Shown: in pieces, positions 25,917 to 34,614 of the stretch
Numbering within the stretch: the first letter of the stretch is position 1
Layout of the letters: each line of letters begins with the position of its first letter
DNA from: Halanaerobium hydrogeniformans
GTDB lineage: Bacteria > Bacillota > Halanaerobiia > Halanaerobiales > Halanaerobiaceae
Direction of reading: 5' to 3'
Length of the DNA: 64,000 bases
NCBI RefSeq assembly: GCF_000166415.1
Contig: NC_014654.1
Location: 496,001 to 560,000, forward strand
Notes under the pieces: generated by a model
Database searches by the model: none
Told to the model about the DNA's origin: nothing
What the model saw: only the letters and a program-made list of their open reading frames with translations
Position numbers and translations under genes: made by a program

Positions 25917-27554
25917 TTAAAAGCGGGAAAATTCCTCTAATTGCTTAAAGTTAAAACTTTCTCCCAGTATTTTTTTAAGTTCCTTTTTAGATTGCGGTTG
26001 TTCAACTATTATTTTGGCCGCTCTTTTGGCACCGATGCCGGGCAGGGCTTCCAGTTCTTTTTGTTTTAAATCGCTAAATTTCTGTGGCCACTTAAGGGCG
26101 GTAATCGATCGATAACCATGGTCGATGACCTTTACCTCTTTAAAGAAATCATCATTTTTTCCGATCACAGCAGTTAGAATCGGATAGGTTCCCAGCTGTC
26201 TGCAGTAATTTAAAGAACCCTTTTGTTTTTCAGAATAGAGGTCTTTAAGGATTACCCCCTTCGGGAAAACCTGCTGCAGCATTTTTTGGTTTATATTTTT
26301 ATTGATCTTCTGTTTATACTTTTTAAACTGGCCCTGACTGTATTTGACTTCAGGGTAGCTGCCTAAACGGACAACCTGTCTGATATTGATCCTTCTTAAA
26401 AGCAGACCATCTTCAAGCAGCTTTTTTAAGAACTGATAGTTGTGATCAAAAGTTTTTTCGCTTTCACCGATAAGTCCATGGATAAAGTTGATTCCAGGCA
26501 GTAATTTGGGGATACCTTCTTCCCGCTGCCCGCCGATCTCATTAAGCATTTTGATGGCAAAGTAGTTTTCTTCTACAGTACTGTCGATATTGTTTTTATT
26601 GAGGACCACCGGATCTGCTGATTCCAGGCCGAAGGCGGCTGTATCACCGGGGGTATTATAGCTGCTGATGGTTTCGATGATTTCTGCAGCAGTTTCTGGA
26701 TTTTTGGCTATCTGGGCCGGGTTCATATTATCCATATGCAGTACCTTTAGCTGAGGGTCAGCTTTTCTGATCCCCTGATAAAGATCTTTTATCTGAGCCG
26801 GGTTTAAATTAAAACTGCCATTTTTAAGTTCAGCTCCATAGAGGAGGATATCTGTTTGGGCACCCAATCGATAATGGTGAACACCTTCTTCAGCCATTGC
26901 TTTAACTTCTCTGCTGATCTCCTCTGGAGAACGGCTATAACTTATTTTTTTTAATCTTTCACTACAGAAGGCACAGTGTTTGGGCCTGGGACAGCCCCTG
27001 AAAGTTTCTAATTCTGCGAGCAGATGGGGATAATTGGGATGCTCTTTGACAAGTTTTGCCCCTTTGATAGCCCAGTCACTTATTTTTTCTGCTATCATTT
27101 CTTGAGGGATTTCCTTTTTTAGCAGCCGCTGGTAGATATCAAATGCGGCAACTTCTGAGCTTAAAATATCAAAATCATTTTTAAATTTTTCTCTCATTTT
27201 CTCAATCAGGGTGATGGGACCACCTAAAACCTTGGTCGGATAAAACAATTTCTGACCGATTTCTTTAATCTCTGCTGCAGAGGCAGGTTGGCCACCAAGA
27301 TAATGACCGGGCACAGTTGTTCCCGCAATCAAAATGACAATATCTTCTGCTTCAAGTTGATTGAGATGATTTTCTTTATCCTGGCGCAGGGAGTCGATCG
27401 TTAAATAGCTGAGCCTGTCTGTTTCGATTCCCGCTTCCAGGAGGGCACCCCAGAGATAACGCACATGGGGTGAAATATATGGTGGTACACCAAGACAGGA
27501 TGGTTCATCTAAATATCCATCTATGATGCTAACTTTTAATCTGGAATTTTCCAT
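25917..27554 (-). CDS. COG1031-like radical SAM protein with C-terminal helix-hairpin-helix
   Basis: 545 residues. The N-terminal 130 residues form a Rossmann-like (B12-binding-like) region. A cysteine motif at about 190 reads RGCPRPKHCAFCSE, a C-x5-C-x2-C spacing instead of the usual C-x3-C-x2-C, followed by radical SAM barrel features (HYRLGAQTDI, AAFGLESADP, FIHGLIGES). The last 60 residues carry LEALPGIGAKRAAKII, a helix-hairpin-helix that usually binds DNA or RNA. This arrangement matches the uncharacterised Fe-S oxidoreductases of COG1031, common in archaea. A nucleic-acid modification role is suggested by the HhH but not established. Transcribed alone on the minus strand; the ribosome site is weak (GAAAGGATTTAATT). 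Confidence 0.82.
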   Translation of the reverse strand: MENSRLKVSIIDGYLDEPSCLGVPPYISPHVRYLWGALLEAGIETDRLSYLTIDSLRQDKENHLNQLEAEDIVILIAGTTVPGHYLGGQPASAAEIKEIGQKLFYPTKVLGGPITLIEKMREKFKNDFDILSSEVAAFDIYQRLLKKEIPQEMIAEKISDWAIKGAKLVKEHPNYPHLLAELETFRGCPRPKHCAFCSERLKKISYSRSPEEISREVKAMAEEGVHHYRLGAQTDILLYGAELKNGSFNLNPAQIKDLYQGIRKADPQLKVLHMDNMNPAQIAKNPETAAEIIETISSYNTPGDTAAFGLESADPVVLNKNNIDSTVEENYFAIKMLNEIGGQREEGIPKLLPGINFIHGLIGESEKTFDHNYQFLKKLLEDGLLLRRINIRQVVRLGSYPEVKYSQGQFKKYKQKINKNINQKMLQQVFPKGVILKDLYSEKQKGSLNYCRQLGTYPILTAVIGKNDDFFKEVKVIDHGYRSITALKWPQKFSDLKQKELEALPGIGAKRAAKIIVEQPQSKKELKKILGESFNFKQLEEFSRF

Positions 27555-27838
27555 AATTAAATCCTTTCTGAAAAATATTGCCTGCAGTTTGTATTTCTTT
27601 TGCTTTTAGTTCTTATCAATCATTATATTATATGAGGCCTGTTGATTAAAGAGAAAATTGGTGAGGGGCGTAAATTCAGTATTTTTTTAGGTATTTTTTG
27701 AGAATATTTTTTAATTTGGGCAGGATTTAGACCTTTAAGATGAAATATATATAAGTAGGGAAATAATATTAATTAATATTATTAATAAGAGCTGGTTTAC
27801 CGCAAACCTGCTTAAAATTCAATTCTGGGGATGAAATT
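27555..27838 (+). other. Gene-free gap with a 22-bp palindrome and a leader hairpin
   Basis: No gene is seen. A perfect palindrome AATAATATTAA/TTAATATTATT lies at 27762-27783, and just after it AGCTGGTTT (27790-27798) pairs with AAACCTGCT (27804-27812). Both precede the next gene by 30-80 bases and may act on its expression. No confident -35/-10 pair was found. Confidence 0.5.
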
Positions 27839-29938
27839 ATGCAAAAGCTAAAAAACCTTAAAAAAATTGGTAAATACCTGTTTCTTTGCTTAGCTTTACT
27901 CTTGCTTTTCAGTCTGCAGGCAGAGGCAAATTTTTTTGAAAATGGTCTGCAGCACTATATTAATAGTAATCACTGGCTTTCCATACCTGTTTTCCAGCCT
28001 GCAGATAGAATTGAGATCAGGGCAGAAAAAGATACAGTTTTAAGGGCTTCCGGACAGGAAGAATTTGAGCTGGAAAAGGGTAGATCATATTTCATCACCC
28101 AGGCAGCTCAGAGTAAAGCTGATGGTTGGGCCATTCAACTTTATGCGACCGCAGAGGAAGAAAACGCCCTGCAGATGCAGGAAGAACTTGCTGTACAGTT
28201 TGCCGAGGAGATTACTATTGAAAAAGAAGATGAACTTTACAAGGTTTTAATCGGTAATTTTGCCGAACGGGCTGAGGTAGATGAGTTCAGGGAAGATTTA
28301 AGGGCCGAAGGTTATGAAGGCTGGCCCAGGTTGATTGATTCAGAAGCAGAGCAGATCAGCAGTGGAGAACTGGGATTTTATACAGCCCTGGGAGAAAGGC
28401 TGATGACAGCCTCAATTTTTGAAATAGAGGGCTCTTTTGATGCTAGAGCCAATAAGCTTGAAGGCAAATATTCTTTTAGTCTTTTAGATGATCAGGTTTC
28501 TATCCGCCGGCAGACAGATTTAGAAGGCTTAACAGCTTCTCTACTGCAGAATTTTCTCTCAGCTGATGATCCACCAGAAGCTTTAAAGGCCCAGGCAGTC
28601 TTATATAGGACTTCCCTCTTATATCAGATTGAAACTCAAGGCACCCAAATGCAGGGGATTAATAATATCGTTTTAAGAGAAGCTGACCCCGTATTTAAAG
28701 AGGCTGCAGCAGCAACTAAAGATCTTGTTTTGATCAGAAATGATAGCTTTTTCTATGATGCAGATTTAAGCCTGAGGGAAATCAGAAAACCTAGAGCTGG
28801 TATAGTACCTCTGGCAGATGCAGCTTACAATTATCAGGAGATCATCAACTACTATTATGGTCGGGCAGAGATCGCCAATTTAAATGATTTAATGGACAGG
28901 GAAAGCAGATTCAAGACCAATATCAGCTATGGTTTAAGCTTTGAAGAAATCAGGGAGATGAGCTGGGAAGGCCCCCGGTTTTTAACCATTATGGAATTGA
29001 ATCTTAACCTGGATCGGATGCAGTTAAAACCCGTTCTGGCCAGAGATATAGTACAGGGTAGAGAAGATTTAAGCGATCTGGTAGGAAGATATTCTGCTCT
29101 GGCAGGTATCAATGGTGGCTTTTTTGACCATACAGGAAGACCTCTTGGTCTGGTATATTTAGATGGTCAACTTGCCAGTGAGCCTCTTCACAGTAGGACC
29201 GCTCTCTTGATAGATGAGTCTGGAAAAGCGATGATAGAACCGGTGGACTGGCAGGGGAAAGTTCTTATACCGGAGCTGGAAGCAGAGATCAGCCTGGATG
29301 GAGTTAACAGAAAAGCTGAATCAGGTGAGGCTGTAATTTTTAACCGCTATTTTGGTGATCGCATGCCTGAGTTAGAAGACGATTATTATGACATTGTGGT
29401 TCGTTCAGATAAAATACTGGGGGTTGAAAATAATTCTAGAAGCAGGACTCCTATTGCACCAAACGGATATATTATCAGGGTTCACAGGGATAAAGAAGCC
29501 GTGCTGGCTTTGATTCCTGAACTAAAGGATAAAGAGATCGACCTGGAAATGAAATTTCAGCCTGATTTTGAGCTAAATAATATTCGCTATGGATTAGGAG
29601 GAGGACCCCAGCTGCTCAGGGATGGTGAAATAGAAATTACTGGTGAAGCAGAAAGATTCCAGTCTGATATTTTAAATTACAGGGCTCCTAGAACAGCCCT
29701 TGGTATTACAGAAAATCAGCGTTTAATAATGCTGACAGTTGATGGTAGACAGCAGGACACGAGTATCGGGATGACCTTAGAAGAACTGGCAGAATTTCTA
29801 CAGGAACTTGGCGTCAAAGATGCCATGAACCTGGATGGAGGTGGCTCATCTAGAATGGTCGTCCGTGGTTTTACGATGAGTCGTCCCAGTGAACAGCGTT
29901 TAATAAGCAATGGAATCATAATTGAAAGTACAAATTAA
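27839..29938 (+). CDS. Secreted SPOR/SpoIID-like/phosphodiester glycosidase (NAGPA) protein
   Basis: 699 residues. A signal peptide (about 1-30, ending AEA) is followed by a SPOR-like segment (about 90-180: YKVLIGNFAERAEVDEF), a degenerate SpoIID-like region (about 190-345, recognisable by PPEALKAQAVLYRTSL) and a C-terminal NAGPA/DUF2233 domain (about 370-699: LAGINGGFFD, RTALGITENQRLIMLTVDGR, NLDGGGSSRMV). SPOR domains bind denuded peptidoglycan, SpoIID proteins cut glycan strands and NAGPA domains cleave sugar phosphodiesters, so the protein probably trims or remodels wall or wall-polymer glycans outside the membrane. The SpoIID part seems to lack a clear catalytic Glu region and may be structural. 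ATG follows TGGGGATGAAATT. Confidence 0.85.
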   Translation: MQKLKNLKKIGKYLFLCLALLLLFSLQAEANFFENGLQHYINSNHWLSIPVFQPADRIEIRAEKDTVLRASGQEEFELEKGRSYFITQAAQSKADGWAIQLYATAEEENALQMQEELAVQFAEEITIEKEDELYKVLIGNFAERAEVDEFREDLRAEGYEGWPRLIDSEAEQISSGELGFYTALGERLMTASIFEIEGSFDARANKLEGKYSFSLLDDQVSIRRQTDLEGLTASLLQNFLSADDPPEALKAQAVLYRTSLLYQIETQGTQMQGINNIVLREADPVFKEAAAATKDLVLIRNDSFFYDADLSLREIRKPRAGIVPLADAAYNYQEIINYYYGRAEIANLNDLMDRESRFKTNISYGLSFEEIREMSWEGPRFLTIMELNLNLDRMQLKPVLARDIVQGREDLSDLVGRYSALAGINGGFFDHTGRPLGLVYLDGQLASEPLHSRTALLIDESGKAMIEPVDWQGKVLIPELEAEISLDGVNRKAESGEAVIFNRYFGDRMPELEDDYYDIVVRSDKILGVENNSRSRTPIAPNGYIIRVHRDKEAVLALIPELKDKEIDLEMKFQPDFELNNIRYGLGGGPQLLRDGEIEITGEAERFQSDILNYRAPRTALGITENQRLIMLTVDGRQQDTSIGMTLEELAEFLQELGVKDAMNLDGGGSSRMVVRGFTMSRPSEQRLISNGIIIESTN

Positions 29939-29951
29939 ATTCAAGATATTA

Positions 29952-29981
29952 TTGCTTTAATAGGCTATAATTAGGTATAAT
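29952..29981 (+). promoter_or_regulatory. Candidate promoter for the small secreted barrel gene
   Basis: TTGCTT (29952-29957), an 18-base spacer and TATAAT (29976-29981). The -35 box is weak. Confidence 0.4.
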
Positions 29982-30012
29982 AAAAATACAAAGAGATAAA
30001 GGAGAATCAAGT

Positions 30013-30540
30013 ATGAAAAAAAAGCTAATTACTTTAATTTTAACCCTATCATTAATTTTAAGCCTCTCAGCAGCAGTTGGGGCAGCAGAACTGGATTCGG
30101 TAAACTACATATTGTCAGGTGATTCTTTTGATGTAGATGCGATTCAGATCGAACCTGAATTCCTACTTGACAGCGGGCACTCGATAAAAACCAACTTTGC
30201 CTTTGATGGTGATGATTTTTATCTTGGTGCTGATATGGGAATCAATTTATTTAGAGAAGAAGAGTTTAAATTGGATCTTCATCTGATGGTTACCAATGAT
30301 GTAGATGGTCAAAGTTTTGGTAAGGCCATCGGTGCTTCTGCTAGAACCTTAAATCCTGATGTTAATTTTTACTGGCACACCTACTATTTTATCGATAGTG
30401 ACCTCGATAACCATGCATATTACAGAGGTGGAGTGGATTATCCGATCAGTGATACGGTTAATTTAGATGTCAGTGTGGGTAATTTTTACTGGGATTTAGA
30501 TTCAACTGTGCTCAATTTAGGTTTAAAATTTAAATTATAG
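30013..30540 (+). CDS. Small secreted beta-barrel-like protein, unknown
   Basis: 175 residues. A signal peptide (about 1-25, ending VGA) precedes acidic alternating strands (SIKTNFAFDGDDFYLGADMGI, split by turns; LDLHLMVTND; VNLDVSVGNFYWDL) and a final LNLGLKFKL, which fits an eight-stranded outer-membrane barrel without the usual terminal Phe (Leu instead). No family recognised. AAAGGAG precedes the ATG. rfaE1 follows after 14 bases, suggesting cotranscription with the heptose genes. Confidence 0.68.
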   Translation: MKKKLITLILTLSLILSLSAAVGAAELDSVNYILSGDSFDVDAIQIEPEFLLDSGHSIKTNFAFDGDDFYLGADMGINLFREEEFKLDLHLMVTNDVDGQSFGKAIGASARTLNPDVNFYWHTYYFIDSDLDNHAYYRGGVDYPISDTVNLDVSVGNFYWDLDSTVLNLGLKFKL

Positions 30541-30554
30541 TTCAGGAGGATTCC

Positions 30555-31565
30555 ATGCAGAAATATGCTTCAGAAGATCTGATTAAATATATAAAGCGTT
30601 TTAACGAGAAAAAGATTATGGTTTTAGGTGATGTAATTGCTGACCGTTTTGTGATTGCCGATCCTGACCGCCTTTCCCGGGAAGCCCCGGTTTTAATACT
30701 GCGCCACAAAAAAGAAAAAGTACTTGCAGGTGGTGGTGCAAATGCTGCCGCTAATATTGCCAGTCTGGGTGCAGAGGTAGATTTATTGGGGATCAGAGGA
30801 GATGATGCCTCAGGTAGAGCATTGATTAAAGAACTGCAGGGGAAGAATATTATAACAGAGGGGATCTTTGTTGATGGTTCCCGTCCTACTGCCGAAAAAA
30901 CGAGGATTTTGGCCGGAGGAGAACAGATTGTAAGACAGCAGGTCGTCAGGGTTGATAAGCTTGAAAGTTCGGCAATATCTTCAAAACTGCAGTCTTATCT
31001 GCTCAAATATTTTAAGGAAAATATTAAAAGAGCAGATGCAGTGCTGTTTTCTGATTATGGTAACGGAATATTTTCTAAAAAAACTTGCAGCAGGTTTATC
31101 GATGAGGCAGCAGCTAATGAAAAAATAACTGCTGTTGACTCCCGCTATCAGCTTGATGCTTTTAAGGGGGCGGTAATAGCTACTCCCAACTTAGAAGAGG
31201 CTTCTCAGGTTTATGGTAAAGAGATAAAAACTCAGGCTGAGGTAGAAGAGGCTGGAGTTGAGATGAGAAAAAGGCTTAATTTAAAGTATCTGCTGATAAC
31301 TCAGGGTGGAGCTGGGATGACACTTTTTGCTCCAGATTCTAAAATAGAGCATATTCCGGCTGCTAATTTTTCTGAAGTTTTTGATGTGACAGGTGCGGGT
31401 GATACTGTTGTTGGGACATTGATTCTGGCTTTAGCAGCTAAAGCCCCGGTTGAGATCGCGATCAGGCTGGCAAATTATGCTGCTGGAATAGTGGTTCGCA
31501 AAAGTGGAGTTGCGGTTGTTAGTGAAGAAGAATTGATAAAAGAAGTGATTAAAAATGGCAGCTAA
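30555..31565 (+). CDS. rfaE1: D-glycero-beta-D-manno-heptose 7-phosphate kinase (RfaE1/HldE N-domain)
   Basis: 336 residues of the PfkB/ribokinase family. The N-terminal GDVIADRFV and GGGANAAANIASLG substrate loop and the C-terminal DVTGAGDTVVG anion-hole motif with catalytic Asp are intact. RfaE1 phosphorylates heptose 7-phosphate at C1 on the route to ADP-heptose. In many proteobacteria the kinase and adenylyltransferase are one protein (HldE); here they are two overlapping genes. AGGAGGATTCC precedes the ATG. Presence of heptose activation supports an LPS core or heptosylated glycan. Confidence 0.92.
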   Translation: MQKYASEDLIKYIKRFNEKKIMVLGDVIADRFVIADPDRLSREAPVLILRHKKEKVLAGGGANAAANIASLGAEVDLLGIRGDDASGRALIKELQGKNIITEGIFVDGSRPTAEKTRILAGGEQIVRQQVVRVDKLESSAISSKLQSYLLKYFKENIKRADAVLFSDYGNGIFSKKTCSRFIDEAAANEKITAVDSRYQLDAFKGAVIATPNLEEASQVYGKEIKTQAEVEEAGVEMRKRLNLKYLLITQGGAGMTLFAPDSKIEHIPAANFSEVFDVTGAGDTVVGTLILALAAKAPVEIAIRLANYAAGIVVRKSGVAVVSEEELIKEVIKNGS

Positions 31566-32034
31566 AATTATGGAACTTGCAGAATTAAAAAAAGAGATCA
31601 GGGCAAAAAAGGCGGCAGGTGAGTTGATAGTTTTCACAAATGGATGTTTTGATATCCTTCATGTAGGCCATATCCGTTATTTAAAAAAGGCTGCATCTTT
31701 GGGAGACAAACTTGTACTTGCAGTTAATAGTGACAGTTCGGTAAAAGAGATCAAATCAAAGAACAGGCCCTTTGTACCAGAAGAAGAGAGAATGGAGATT
31801 TTGGCCGCTCTTGAGATGATCGATTATTTAATACTTTTTTCTGAGCCCAACTGTAAAAAGCTCCTGGGTGCGTTAAAGCCACAGATCTATGTTAAAGGTG
31901 GAGATTACAGGATCGAGGATCTACCTGAGGCAGAAACAGTTTTTGCTTATGGTGCTAAGATCGTTCTGATTACTGAGGTTAAGGGTCGTTCAACAACTAA
32001 TTTAATAAAAAAAATCAGGGAGAGCAGTGATTGA
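31555..32034 (+). CDS. rfaE2: D-glycero-beta-D-manno-heptose 1-phosphate adenylyltransferase (RfaE2)
   Basis: 159 residues, a single nucleotidyltransferase domain with the HxGH motif in NGCFDILHVGHIRYL and a C-terminal EVKGRSTTNLIKKI block that corresponds to the family ISxTxxxxRI signature. It transfers AMP to heptose 1-phosphate, giving ADP-heptose precursor. The gene overlaps rfaE1 by 11 bases, so the two are translationally coupled. A later ATG at 31570 is a possible alternative start. The next steps (GmhB phosphatase, GmhA isomerase) are not in the window. Confidence 0.93.
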   Translation: MAAKIMELAELKKEIRAKKAAGELIVFTNGCFDILHVGHIRYLKKAASLGDKLVLAVNSDSSVKEIKSKNRPFVPEEERMEILAALEMIDYLILFSEPNCKKLLGALKPQIYVKGGDYRIEDLPEAETVFAYGAKIVLITEVKGRSTTNLIKKIRESSD

Positions 32035-32035
32035 G

Positions 32036-32140
32036 ATGAAATTTATTAAACTGCAGCTTATGATTGTCCTGGTTTTAGCATTACTTGCTGCTGCAGTGCT
32101 GGAATTGGGGATCAGTTTTCGGGAACTAATTACTTTTTAA
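32036..32140 (+). CDS. Tiny single-membrane-segment protein (34 residues)
   Basis: The ATG at 32036 lies two bases after the rfaE2 stop. The 34-codon frame encodes MKFIKLQL, about 20 hydrophobic residues (MIVLVLALLAAAVLELGI) and a short tail. The size and shape are like the small lipopolysaccharide-assembly-domain type membrane peptides, but no family can be claimed. The ribosome site is weak (GGGAGAGC, about 14 bases upstream), though coupling to rfaE2 could substitute. Confidence 0.4.
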   Translation: MKFIKLQLMIVLVLALLAAAVLELGISFRELITF

Positions 32141-32202
32141 AAGCAAAAGGTAAAAGCAAAAGCAAGTTTAGATTTATTGTTGACCAGATGGGGGGGATTT
32201 TC

Positions 32203-32829
32203 TTGTTTAAAGAGAAGGAAGAAGAAGAGATTATTGAGATGGCCCAGGCTGGCAATGACTTTGCCATTGAGTATTTAATAGACCAGAACATGGATATCGT
32301 TTATGCAAAAGCCAGGTTCTTTTTTATCAAAGGTTTAGACAGAGACGATGTTATTCAAGAGGGAAGAGTGGGTTTATATAAGGCAATCCGTGATTACCGG
32401 GAAGGAAAAGGAGCTTCTTTTCGAGGTTTTTCACAGCTATGTGTACACAGGCAGCTGGTATCAGCTATTAAAAAAGCTAATAGACAAAAACATATGCCTT
32501 TAAATACCTCTGCTTCACTTGATAAAAGTCTTGATTATGGTAATGAAACAGGGAGAACTTTTAATGAAATTTTGCCTGATGAGGGAGAAAATTTAGAAAG
32601 AAAATTTATCTGTCAGGAAACCCTAACCACAATCGTTAAGGAACTTTCCAGGGATCTTACAGATCTTGAATGGAATGTATTCATGCTTTATCTGGACAGC
32701 AGGTCTTATCAGGAGATTTCAGATCAACTTGATATCAATGTTAAAACCGTGGATAATGCTCTGCAGAGGGCAAGAAAGAAAATTGAGGATCTGCGAGAAC
32801 ATTATAATCTTAAAGGAGTAGTGGGCTAA
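32203..32829 (+). CDS. sigH: RNA polymerase sigma factor, sigma-H (Spo0H)-like
   Basis: About 208 residues from TTG 32203. Region 2 contains DDVIQEGRVGLYKAIRDYREGKGASF and CVHRQLVSAIKKANRQKHMPLN, closely following Spo0H; region 4 has SYQEISDQLDINVKTVDNALQRARKKI, the -35-binding helix-turn-helix. The TTG is preferred over the ATG at 32188 because a G run (GGGGGG, 32190-32195) lies six to seven bases before it and overlaps the ATG codon. In Bacillus sigH sits near secE-nusG; here it precedes comFC and hpf. In spore formers it drives early sporulation and competence genes; in this organism its regulon is unknown. Confidence 0.88.
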   Translation: MFKEKEEEEIIEMAQAGNDFAIEYLIDQNMDIVYAKARFFFIKGLDRDDVIQEGRVGLYKAIRDYREGKGASFRGFSQLCVHRQLVSAIKKANRQKHMPLNTSASLDKSLDYGNETGRTFNEILPDEGENLERKFICQETLTTIVKELSRDLTDLEWNVFMLYLDSRSYQEISDQLDINVKTVDNALQRARKKIEDLREHYNLKGVVG

Positions 32830-32830
32830 T

Positions 32831-33571
32831 TTGTTAGAGTTTTTAAAAGATCTTTTTTATCCAGAAAAAAAAGTCTGTCTTGCCTGTGAGCGCAGGTATG
32901 ACCATTCCGAAATCGAGGGGATGTGTGACCGCTGTTTATCGCGCTTTAGTTTTATCAATCATTTTTGTTCGGTCTGTGGTCGGGAGGTCATTCCTGCTAC
33001 ATTGATCGGTGATCACCCATGTCCTGAGTGTCAGGAAAAGAGGCCACCTTATAATTTTGCCAGAAGTGTATTTACCTATGCAGGTTATCCTAGAGAAGTA
33101 TTGCTGGAATTCAAATATGGTCATCGACCTGATTTAGCGAAACCTTTTGCTCATATGCTGAGGCTCTATTATCTGGAGTATTTTTCTGATCAAGATATTG
33201 ATTTTATTATTCCGGTTCCGATGCATGCAGATCGCAAGAGCTACCGGGGCTATAATCAGACAGAAAGGCTGGCTGAAGAGCTGGCAAAACTGCTGAAAAT
33301 AGAGTACAAGGATGTGTTAAACAGGATAAAAAACAGTTTACCCCTTTATACCCTGGCCAAAGAAGATCGGAAAATAGAATTAGAAGGGGCATTTCAGCTT
33401 AAAATTAATCGTGATCCTGAGCTTTTTGCAGATAAAAATATTTTGGTTGTAGATGATATTATCACCACCGGAACAACAGCTTCAGAAATCTCTCACTTTA
33501 TACTGGATGAACTAAAAGCAAAAAATGTTTATTTCATGACTCTATCTTCTGTACCCGTTCATGTGGAGTAG
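32831..33571 (+). CDS. comFC: ComFC-like phosphoribosyltransferase
   Basis: 246 residues. An N-terminal zinc region with two cysteine clusters (CLACERRY, CDRCLSRF, CSVCGREV, CPECQ) precedes a phosphoribosyltransferase fold with the PRPP-binding loop VVDDIITTGTT near residue 215. ComFC/GntX proteins take part in DNA uptake during competence in several bacteria, with an unsettled biochemical role. The TTG start at 32831 has AAAGGAG 11 bases upstream, inside the sigH-like gene, and the two genes are one base apart. hpf follows, an order seen in other Firmicutes. Confidence 0.9.
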   Translation: MLEFLKDLFYPEKKVCLACERRYDHSEIEGMCDRCLSRFSFINHFCSVCGREVIPATLIGDHPCPECQEKRPPYNFARSVFTYAGYPREVLLEFKYGHRPDLAKPFAHMLRLYYLEYFSDQDIDFIIPVPMHADRKSYRGYNQTERLAEELAKLLKIEYKDVLNRIKNSLPLYTLAKEDRKIELEGAFQLKINRDPELFADKNILVVDDIITTGTTASEISHFILDELKAKNVYFMTLSSVPVHVE

Positions 33572-33672
33572 ACATTATTGCATTTTTAAGCAGGAATTGA
33601 TTATAATTTGTAGAATATAATATATAACAGGTGAATAGTATACAATACTAGATGTGAGAGGATGTGATTTTG

Positions 33673-34263
33673 ATGAAAATTATGACCTATGGTAAAAACA
33701 TCGACGTAACACCTTCATTAAAAGAACACGCAGAGGAAAAGGTAAGGAAACTGCAGAAGTATTTCAATGGAGCCAGAGAACCACTAGAGTTTAACATTAC
33801 CATGGAGGTAGAAAAAGAGCGCCACATCGTTGAGGTTACAGGTTATGTACACGGACTTATTTTACGGGCAGAAGAGTCCACAGGTGACATGTATGCTTCT
33901 ATTGATGGTGTTATGGACAAATTAGAAAGACAGCTTAAAAAATATAAAACAAAGATTAATGATAAATTGATAGAGCGCAAACAGGAATACAAGGAAGAAT
34001 ATAAGGAAGAAAGAAAAGAACAGATTCTTAATAAGGGTATGGAGGCAGAAGAAGAAAGAATCGATACCGAGGTCTTTGAACCCCAGGTTGTAAAAACTAA
34101 AAGCTTTCCAATGAAACCAATGAATGTCGAAGAAGCCTGTATGCAGATGGATCTGATAGGCCACGACTTCTTTGTTTTCTATAATGGTGATACAGAAGAA
34201 ACCAATGTTGTCTACAAGCGTAATGATGGCAATTATGGCTTGATAGAACCAACAATTGGTTAA
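33673..34263 (+). CDS. hpf: Ribosome hibernation promoting factor, long form
   Basis: 196 residues. The N-terminal S30AE domain (about 1-100: MKIMTYGKNIDVTPSLKEHAEEKV, divided by the first strand and helix) binds the small ribosomal subunit; a charged linker (KEEYKEERKEQ) leads to the C-terminal dimerisation domain (about 140-196: KSFPMKPMNVEEACMQMDLIGHDFFVF pattern). Long HPF pairs 70S ribosomes into inactive 100S dimers in starvation. ATG at 33673 is used since it gives the standard N-terminus; an in-frame GTG at 33664 lies too near the AGAGG site. A terminator follows, whereas in many Firmicutes secA is the next gene. Confidence 0.95.
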   Translation: MKIMTYGKNIDVTPSLKEHAEEKVRKLQKYFNGAREPLEFNITMEVEKERHIVEVTGYVHGLILRAEESTGDMYASIDGVMDKLERQLKKYKTKINDKLIERKQEYKEEYKEERKEQILNKGMEAEEERIDTEVFEPQVVKTKSFPMKPMNVEEACMQMDLIGHDFFVFYNGDTEETNVVYKRNDGNYGLIEPTIG

Positions 34264-34308
34264 AAGTATCATAATAGAATTTAATCATTAACTGAATAGC
34301 TTGACTTT

Positions 34309-34338
34309 AAAGCCGTCCTTTAAAAGGGCGGTTTTTTT
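34309..34338 (+). terminator. Intrinsic terminator after hpf
   Basis: AAAGCCGTCC pairs with GGGCGGTTTT-side bases around TTTAAAA, followed by eight T. Confidence 0.88.
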
Positions 34339-34452
34339 TATGCTGTGTACTTAAAAAACAGAAGAAGTGTTTATTCAGTAGAGATATATTTTCTATTAAT
34401 TGTAAAATAAAGAATATATTTTTTTAAAAAATAAATTTTTGCAGGGATTTAT

Positions 34453-34484
34453 TATATTGTATAGAATGTTTATATTGTATAGAA
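34453..34484 (+). repeat. Tandem 18-bp repeat upstream of the beta-helix gene
   Basis: TATATTGTATAGAA occurs at 34453-34466 and 34471-34484, a period of 18 bases, close to two DNA turns. It might be a paired regulator site. Confidence 0.55.
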
Positions 34485-34614
34485 CAAAAAATTATTTAGT
34501 TAGATGAAAGCCTTTTTTACTTCTAACATAAGTTTAAAAAAATTCAAAAAAGAGGGTGATCGAAAAAACTGCAAGTAGTTTGACGTAAGTTAAATCAAAT
34601 TGGGAGGAAATAGT

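Larger units (their letters stand above)
34264..34614 (+). other. AT-rich gene-free gap between hpf and the inverse-autotransporter-like gene
   Basis: No gene is seen in these 351 bases. They contain the hpf terminator (34309-34338) and a tandem 18-bp repeat: TATATTGTATAGAA at 34453-34466 and again at 34471-34484. A convincing promoter was not identified; the repeat lies about 130 bases before the next start codon and could be a binding site. Confidence 0.6.
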
